Positions 13,597-18,015 of a DNA stretch of 18,015 nt are shown piece by piece. The stretch is from NCBI GenBank assembly GCA_031259515.1, contig JAIRLK010000266.1, forward strand, positions 1-18,015, in the 5' to 3' direction. Position numbers and translations under genes: made by a program. The first letter of the stretch is position 1. Each line of letters opens with the position of its first letter. The stretch comes from Treponema sp. GTDB lineage: Bacteria; Spirochaetota; Spirochaetia; Treponematales; Breznakiellaceae. The notes below the pieces were generated by a model, which worked only from the letters and a program-made list of their open reading frames with translations, was not told the origin of the DNA and did not search any database.

Positions 13597-14739
13597 ATGA
13601 AGAAGTTCATCCTTATCCCTGATTCATTTAAAGGCACGATGAGTTCCGCTGAAATATGCGGCATCATGGAGGAGCGTATCCGCGCCCGCTTTCCCCAGGC
13701 GGAGGTAATCTCCATTCCCGTGGCCGATGGCGGGGAAGGCAGTGTTGACGCCTTTCTTTCAGCGGCGGGGGGAGAGAAGATAACCATCCCGGCTAAGGGT
13801 CCCTACATGGAGGACATTACGGGGTTTTACGGCTGTATCGACGGGGGCGCTACGGCGGTGATCGAAATGGCCGCCTGCGCGGGACTGCCTTTGGTGGGCG
13901 GTAAGCTCAACCCTGACCAGACTACTACCTATGGGGTGGGCCAGCTCATGGCCGACGCAGCGAAACGGGGCTGCAAAAAGATCATCCTGGGCCTGGGAGG
14001 GAGCGCCACCAACGACTTCGGCGCCGGAGCCGCGGCGGCGGCGGGGATACGCTTCTTCGATACTCTCGGCAAGGAATTTGTCCCTACCGGCGGCGGCCTT
14101 TCCCGTATAGCCCATATTGACGCCTCCGGTCTTCTGCCGGAACTCAAAGCCGCGGAAATTGTTACCATGTGCGATATAGATAACCCCCTGTACGGCCCCC
14201 AAGGCGCGGCCTATGTGTTTGCTCCGCAAAAGGGGGCCGATCCCGGCATGGTGGAATTCCTGGACGAACAGCTCCGTTCTGTTTCGGACACGGTGATTCG
14301 GGAACTAGGCGTTGATGTGTCCGCCGTTCCCGGCGCCGGCGCGGCCGGCGGCATGGGCGGCGGTATGCTCGCTTTCTTTGGTTCCCGCCTGCAAATGGGC
14401 ATAGAGACCGTTCTCGACACGGTGCGCTTTGACCAACTCCTGGAAGGGGCGGATGTGGTATTTACCGGGGAAGGGAAGATAGATTCCCAAAGTCTGCGGG
14501 GCAAGGTGGTAATTGGCGTTGCCCGGCGGGTCAAGAGGACGGGGCTCCCGGTCATCGCCGTGGTGGGCGACATTGGCGACAATATTGAAGGGGTCTACGA
14601 TGAAGGGGTGACGGCTGTCTTCAGCATCAACCGGGTGGCGGTTCCCTTTGAAAAAGCCAAGCCACGGGCCTCCTCCGATCTGAGCCTGACCATGGACAGC
14701 CTGATACGTTTTATTGCCCGGTTTAAAGCGGTTGTTTAA
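13597..14739 (+). CDS. glxK: Glycerate kinase (GarK/GlxK family)
   Basis: A 380-residue glycerate 2-kinase of the GarK/GlxK family, which phosphorylates D-glycerate with ATP so that it can enter glycolysis. Family motifs are PDSFKGTMSS at residues 8-17, PVADGGEGS around 41-49, LGLGGSATNDFGAG in the middle and TGEGKIDSQS near 290-300. Length is typical (about 380). GAGG stands 6 bases before the ATG. No other glyoxylate or glucarate genes are nearby, so the source of glycerate is unknown. A strong hairpin ends the transcript. Confidence 0.94.
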   Translation: MKKFILIPDSFKGTMSSAEICGIMEERIRARFPQAEVISIPVADGGEGSVDAFLSAAGGEKITIPAKGPYMEDITGFYGCIDGGATAVIEMAACAGLPLVGGKLNPDQTTTYGVGQLMADAAKRGCKKIILGLGGSATNDFGAGAAAAAGIRFFDTLGKEFVPTGGGLSRIAHIDASGLLPELKAAEIVTMCDIDNPLYGPQGAAYVFAPQKGADPGMVEFLDEQLRSVSDTVIRELGVDVSAVPGAGAAGGMGGGMLAFFGSRLQMGIETVLDTVRFDQLLEGADVVFTGEGKIDSQSLRGKVVIGVARRVKRTGLPVIAVVGDIGDNIEGVYDEGVTAVFSINRVAVPFEKAKPRASSDLSLTMDSLIRFIARFKAVV

Positions 14740-14784
14740 AATCCCTGCCTCCAGCCCGGTGTATATGGATTTTGTCTTTGGAAT

Positions 14785-14824
14785 GAGAAATGACCACTCA
14801 CAAGTAGTGGTCATTTCTCCCCTC
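14785..14824 (+). terminator. Bidirectional terminator between glxK and the PNP gene
   Basis: A perfect 14-bp stem (14785-14798 with 14806-14819) with a 7-base loop lies between the two convergent genes. The plus-strand transcript runs on into CCCTCTTTT, a fair T-rich tail that overlaps the end of the minus-strand gene. The same stem can serve the minus-strand gene. Confidence 0.75.
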
Positions 14825-14826
14825 TT

Positions 14827-15678
14827 TTATAATTGCTCAACGATATTAGCCAGCAGGTTTATGAATTTGTCGGCTGTTAATCTTCCCATCTCCACCACTT
14901 CTTCATGATTAGTCCCGCCTTTTGAATAAATACAGGTCATATTCGTGATACAGGAAATACCCAAAATTTTCATGCCACAGTGCCTCGCCACAATGGCTTC
15001 TGCCACCGTAGACATACCAACCACATCCGCGCCTAAAGCCATATAAGCTCTTATTTCAGCGGCGGTTTCATAAGTTGGCCCTTGCCAGTACCCATAGACA
15101 CCTTTTTGTATCTTAATATTAAGATTTTTCGCCGTTTTTTCCGCTAACGCAATATATTCCGGTGTATAGGCGCTGCTCATATCGATAAATCTATCCCCAA
15201 AAATATCCAAATTAACGCCCCGTAAAGGTGATGGACAGAAATGCGACAAGTGGTCTTCAATTATCATCAAATCGCCTGGGGCAAAATGTTTATTAACTCC
15301 CCCACAGGCATTTGTCAAGATAATACTTTTTATACCAAGTGTGGAAAAAACTCTTACCGGGAACGTTATCGTTTGGGTGTCATAGCCTTCATAGTAATGG
15401 ACCCTCCCCTGCATAACCGCGATACAATGTCCCTTAATCTCCCCAATGAATAATTTACCACTATGCCCCTCGACAGTTGATTGAGGAAAATTTGGTATAG
15501 TATCAAAGGGTATTATATCTGCGTTTTCCAGATATTCCGCGAATTTTCCCAGCCCGGATCCCAATACGAGCGCAATACTGGGTCTTTTATCTGTTTTGGT
15601 TCGGATGTATTCTACAGCTTCATTTATGGCGTTTTCCATTACTGCTTTGTTGGTATAGTCCAAGTTTTTTATTACCAT
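14827..15678 (-). CDS. punA: Purine nucleoside phosphorylase (class I, trimeric type)
   Basis: A 283-residue PNP, which splits purine nucleosides with phosphate into base and ribose 1-phosphate. Class I motifs are present: VLGSGLGKFAE near residues 38-48, EGHSGKL, QGRVHYYEGY, TNACGGVN, GPTYET and the base-specificity segment ISCITNMT. The start at 15678 is set by AGGAG 7 bases upstream; an earlier ATG would add 8 residues. It has its own promoter. The gene is clearly AT-richer than its neighbours: three sampled 60-base lines contain 23, 26 and 28 G+C, against 36 in a line of glxK. It also uses many AAA, ATA and TTT codons. Acquisition from a lower-GC bacterium is a reasonable inference. Confidence 0.95.
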   Translation of the reverse strand: MVIKNLDYTNKAVMENAINEAVEYIRTKTDKRPSIALVLGSGLGKFAEYLENADIIPFDTIPNFPQSTVEGHSGKLFIGEIKGHCIAVMQGRVHYYEGYDTQTITFPVRVFSTLGIKSIILTNACGGVNKHFAPGDLMIIEDHLSHFCPSPLRGVNLDIFGDRFIDMSSAYTPEYIALAEKTAKNLNIKIQKGVYGYWQGPTYETAAEIRAYMALGADVVGMSTVAEAIVARHCGMKILGISCITNMTCIYSKGGTNHEEVVEMGRLTADKFINLLANIVEQL

Positions 15679-15701
15679 CGTATTTCTCCTTACCGGTAAC
15701 A

Positions 15702-15730
15702 ATTAAAACACCTTTCGGTTAATCTGTCAA
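15702..15730 (-). promoter_or_regulatory. Promoter of the PNP gene
   Basis: On the minus strand a consensus TTGACA (15730-15725), a 17-base spacer and TTTAAT (15707-15702) lie just upstream of the PNP ribosome binding site. This is the best-matching sigma-70 promoter in the window. Confidence 0.75.
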
Positions 15731-15766
15731 ATCCTTTTTGAACTTTTTAAAAAGATACTTGTAACC

Positions 15767-15951
15767 AGCAGGCTGTCAAGACTAAATGACAGGAATACTA
15801 TGATACAACAACATCCACCGATTGCGAACTAACGTTCAACGCAGATTTCACCGCTTAAGAACACGTTTGATACGAAAATCTGTGTTAATCCCTGTAATCC
15901 GTAGATACTCCTTATTTCCTATACCCCGTTTTTTAGTCTTGACAACCTCCT
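15767..15951. repeat. 185-bp element bounded by 20-bp inverted repeats
   Basis: AGCAGGCTGTCAAGACTAAA (15767-15786) is repeated inverted at 15932-15951 with 18 of 20 matches, the inner 13 being perfect. A second inverted pair, CAGATTT (15842-15848) and AAATCTG (15876-15882), is nested inside. There is no ORF. The right end supplies two of the three bases of the hsp20 stop codon. No target duplication is evident, so it may be a MITE, a REP-like unit or a decayed element. Confidence 0.55.
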
Positions 15952-16540
15952 AGTTCCCTTCTTTGATGATCTCGATTCTGATGCCATCGTTCTGGTCCGG
16001 TTCATCCTTGGGGGGAATGGTTACCTTGAGGATGCCGTTTTTATAGACCGCCTTGACCTTTTCCTGGGCGTACTTGTCCAGAGGCACGTAGTATTTTTGT
16101 TTTTCGATATCCTTTAATTTAAGGCGGCGTTTGAAGTACCGGATATTTTCGTCAGGAAGTCGGGTTTCGCCATCCTCCTCCAGGGTTCCCGAACCCGGAA
16201 AGTCCTCGGCGATTTTGGCGGAAAACACCATATAATCCCCCTGAAAGGAGAGGCTGATGTCCTTTTCGTCAAACCCCGCCAAGGCAAACTCGAAGATCAT
16301 ACTCCGGTTCCCGGTCATAAAGACATTCATGGGGGGATAGGAATAGTTGGGGTAATAATCGACGTTTTCGTCAAAGGGGTTTCTCTGCCCGAAGGGACCG
16401 CGTCCGCCAAAAGGCCCGCGCCCGCCATCGGGTCCGAACTGGTTGAAATTTCGCTGAAATTCATCACTGAAATTCTGGGCGGCGTCGAAGATCTCATCGA
16501 AGATCGTTCCCAGATCCACATAGCCTTTGTTGCCTTTCAT
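15950..16540 (-). CDS. Hsp20/alpha-crystallin small heat-shock protein
   Basis: A 196-residue small heat-shock protein, an ATP-independent chaperone that holds unfolding proteins. The N-terminal arm (about 1-75) includes a DEIFDAAQNFSDEFQRNF helix and a Gly/Arg/Pro/Phe-rich stretch in which GRGPFG is repeated. The alpha-crystallin domain covers about 75-175, ending in the typical YKNGILKVTIPPK, and the C-terminal tail has the I-x-I-type element IRIEII. The start is the ATG at 16540, because AAAGGAG (16553-16547) stands 6 bases before it; the ATG 7 codons earlier lies ahead of that site. The stop codon falls at the edge of the inverted repeat downstream, so the last residues may have been altered by it. 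Confidence 0.92.
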   Translation of the reverse strand: MKGNKGYVDLGTIFDEIFDAAQNFSDEFQRNFNQFGPDGGRGPFGGRGPFGQRNPFDENVDYYPNYSYPPMNVFMTGNRSMIFEFALAGFDEKDISLSFQGDYMVFSAKIAEDFPGSGTLEEDGETRLPDENIRYFKRRLKLKDIEKQKYYVPLDKYAQEKVKAVYKNGILKVTIPPKDEPDQNDGIRIEIIKEGN

Positions 16541-16691
16541 GTCAGGCTCCTTTGCATCCAAATAGAATGCTTACATCCGGCAGGATACTTTCACCCTAAC
16601 CGGATGTTTGGACTTGCCGGCCCTAAGGCCCGGCGGAATAGGTGGACCCTCCTGCGAGCGGTCCCAAAGGACTGACAGTCCTTCTATAAAT
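16541..16691 (-). promoter_or_regulatory. Structured leader of hsp20
   Basis: The leader of about 145 bases can form several hairpins: AAGGACT-GAC-AGTCCTT at the very 5' end (16683-16667), a GC-rich fold around GCCGGCCCTAAGGCCCGGC (16616-16634) and ACATCCGG with CCGGATGT (16607-16600 and 16580-16573). UCCUUU near the 5' end is complementary to part of the ribosome binding site AAAGGAG. A thermosensor is possible but unproven. No CIRCE element is seen. Confidence 0.4.
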
Positions 16692-16721
16692 AATATACTA
16701 AATTTCCGGTACGGGATACAA
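16692..16721 (-). promoter_or_regulatory. Promoter of hsp20
   Basis: On the minus strand TTGTAT (16721-16716), an 18-base spacer and TATATT (16697-16692) form a sigma-70-type promoter. Confidence 0.55.
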
Positions 16722-16769
16722 CCGCTGCGGCAAGTTACCTCATGTATGGAGGAATTGCTGAAGTTTTGC

Positions 16770-17328
16770 CAGCAATTTTACATTTAGAAAAATGTGCTGC
16801 AATGAGGCATGGGACGGGGAATACTCAAGGCGCAATTGCCCGATTTTGACCAGATTGGCGAGCGGGCTGACCGTGACATTCAGCCCCGGCGGCGGGAAAG
16901 CTACGACCTTAAGTACGATTATGCGGATGCCATCAAGAGCGCTTACGGCGTGTTTTTTTTTCAACACCCCTCTATGCTGAACTTCCAGCAGGAACTCAAG
17001 CGGAAATACAACCGGAGCAACGCCGAAACGGTGTTGGATGTCCGGGAAATCCCGGTCAACAACCAAATCACCCGGCTTCTGGACAACCTGGAGCCTGAAT
17101 GGTTTGCCGAAACTTTCAACAACAACCTCAAGCTGGCGGAACAGTACGGGGCACTGGAGGAATACCGGGTACTGGAGGGCGGGGTTCTTATAGCCCTGGA
17201 CGGGGTGTGGTATTACTCATCGAAAAACATCCATTGCGAACACTGTCTGCATAAGAGCAGGGAAGGGGAAACGACCTATTACCACAGCATGGTGGCGAGG
17301 GCGGTGGTGAAACCGGGGAGCGGGGCAC
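16770..17328 (+). mobile_element. Left part of an insertion sequence, truncated
   Basis: The element begins with the same 17-bp end as the MITE (16770-16786), followed by a transposase reading frame. Its right half is missing: homology of the protein stops near 17328, where a second element begins. The right boundary is approximate. Confidence 0.7.
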
Positions 17329-17342
17329 TGTCAACAAGTTAA
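16809..17342 (+). pseudogene. Transposase, N-terminal fragment
   Basis: A 177-residue N-terminal piece of a DDE-type transposase in a group often left unclassified (ISNCY-like; I do not assign it further). The recognisable segment is LIALDGVWYYSSKNIHCEHC, with the first catalytic aspartate probably in LDG, followed by TYYHSMVARAVVKPGS. In full-length relatives the protein continues with the rest of the catalytic core; here it runs into about 5 unrelated residues and a stop. The start at ATG 16809 directly follows a TGA in the same frame at 16803-16805. The break coincides with the left end of the next element, so the gene was interrupted by insertion or deletion and is not functional. Confidence 0.82.
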
Positions 17343-18015
17343 GGACTAGACACGGTCAAAAGCTGTGATAAGCTGGAATTGGGAGGGCATCATGGGAAAA
17401 AAAACTGTTTTGAAACAGTCCGAAACCTGTTGGAAGAAGCGGCATATAAAATTCGCTCAAAGAAATGGGAACAGGATTTCACCAGGAACCGTAAAATGCC
17501 CTTCAAAAATCTGATACGGTTCATGCTCGGCATGGTGAAGGAAAGCTCGCGGAACGCCCTTGAGCGCTTCTTTCCGAAATTAAATGAGGCGACCCACATG
17601 AGCCAACAGGCGTTCAGCCTGGCGCGGCAAAAACTGAAATGGGAAGCCGTCGAGGAGTTATTCCGGGCAAGCGTAGAGGGCAGCTATAACGAGGAGATAA
17701 AAGACTGGCGGGGCTGGCTGCTGATGGCGGTTGACGGGAGCCGCATCGTGCTGCCGCCGGATGCGGAACTGCGGGAGTATTACGGGACGACGGGGAATGA
17801 GACCGCCGCGACCGCCCAGGCATCAATACTGTATGACATAGAGAACGACATCATCGTGGACGCGAAGATAGGACCGTTACAAGAGAACGAGCGGAGCCTT
17901 GCGAAGAAACACGCGGACAGGCTTGCGGTGATTGGGGCATGGTTTGAGGGACGGAAGGCGATAGTGATATTTGACCGGGGGTATCCGTCGAAAGACTTGA
18001 TAGAGCACCTGGAAG
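17329..18015 (+). mobile_element. IS4-type insertion sequence, left part
   Basis: Sequence beginning about CTGTCAACAAGTTAAGG replaces the previous transposase reading frame and leads into an IS4-like transposase. The exact left end is not fixed because the right end lies beyond the window. It is inserted in the older element. Confidence 0.6.
17392..18015 (+). CDS. IS4-family transposase, partial, with a frame break at an A8 run
   Basis: From about 17400 an open frame continues to the window end and encodes an IS4-type DDE transposase. The first catalytic aspartate is in LLMAVDGSRIVLPPDAEL and the second in IVIFDRGYPS; the glutamate would lie beyond the window. The frame has no ATG at its beginning. 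An ATG at 17392 with GGGAGGG upstream starts MGKK and then meets eight A residues (17397-17404); a -1 shift there enters the long frame to give MGKKNCFETVRNLLEE. Either the gene uses programmed frameshifting at A-AAA-AAA, or one A has been lost and the copy is broken. TTG 17379 or 17430 are other possible starts. Confidence 0.8.

Noticed and set aside
1..18015. tRNA or rRNA genes, CRISPR array, replication origin
   Set aside because: No cloverleaf, rRNA-like sequence, regularly spaced direct repeats or clustered DnaA boxes were noticed on reading both strands.

Overview
The window looks like a chromosomal segment of a termite-gut-type Treponema or a close relative. The main evidence is the gene order rpsP-khpA-rimM-trmD-rplS, followed by a FliK-like gene, an flhB C-terminal paralogue (flhX), an HD-GYP gene and yraN. 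I know this arrangement from treponemes from memory; I could not search a database. Base composition is moderately GC-rich in most genes and clearly lower around the purine nucleoside phosphorylase gene.

Layout. Bases 1-413 have no gene but hold a 143-bp MITE-like element with perfect 17-bp terminal inverted repeats and a 9-bp target duplication. Next come an orphan MetQ/NlpA-type binding protein that lacks the lipobox cysteine (414-1223) and an M3-family oligopeptidase (1336-3159). pyrB and pyrI lie on the minus strand (4612-3219). Their leader contains a 38-codon peptide ORF, a pause-type hairpin, a U-rich tract and an intrinsic terminator that starts right at the leader stop codon, so it has the architecture of UTP-sensitive pyrBI attenuation.

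A long plus-strand cluster starts at a promoter near 4986-5015: rpsP, khpA, rimM, trmD, rplS, a FliK-like gene, flhX, an HD-GYP phosphodiesterase, yraN, a small ORF, a CxxC/HxxC protein, a GGDEF cyclase, mtnN and luxS. From khpA to mtnN the genes overlap or lie within a few bases of each other. The cluster therefore joins ribosome maturation, the flagellar export switch, cyclic-di-GMP synthesis and breakdown, and S-adenosylhomocysteine recycling with AI-2 formation. Glycerate kinase (13597-14739) follows and ends at a strong bidirectional hairpin.

The right side has a low-GC purine nucleoside phosphorylase gene (minus strand), a 185-bp inverted-repeat element touching the hsp20 stop codon, and an hsp20 gene (minus strand) with a long structured leader. 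It ends with two nested insertion sequences. The first begins at 16770 with the same 17-bp end as the MITE and is cut off by the second, an IS4-type element whose transposase frame is shifted at an A8 run and which runs off the window.

The two most interesting items are the pyrBI-type attenuator and the MITE that matches the broken insertion sequence 16.5 kb away.
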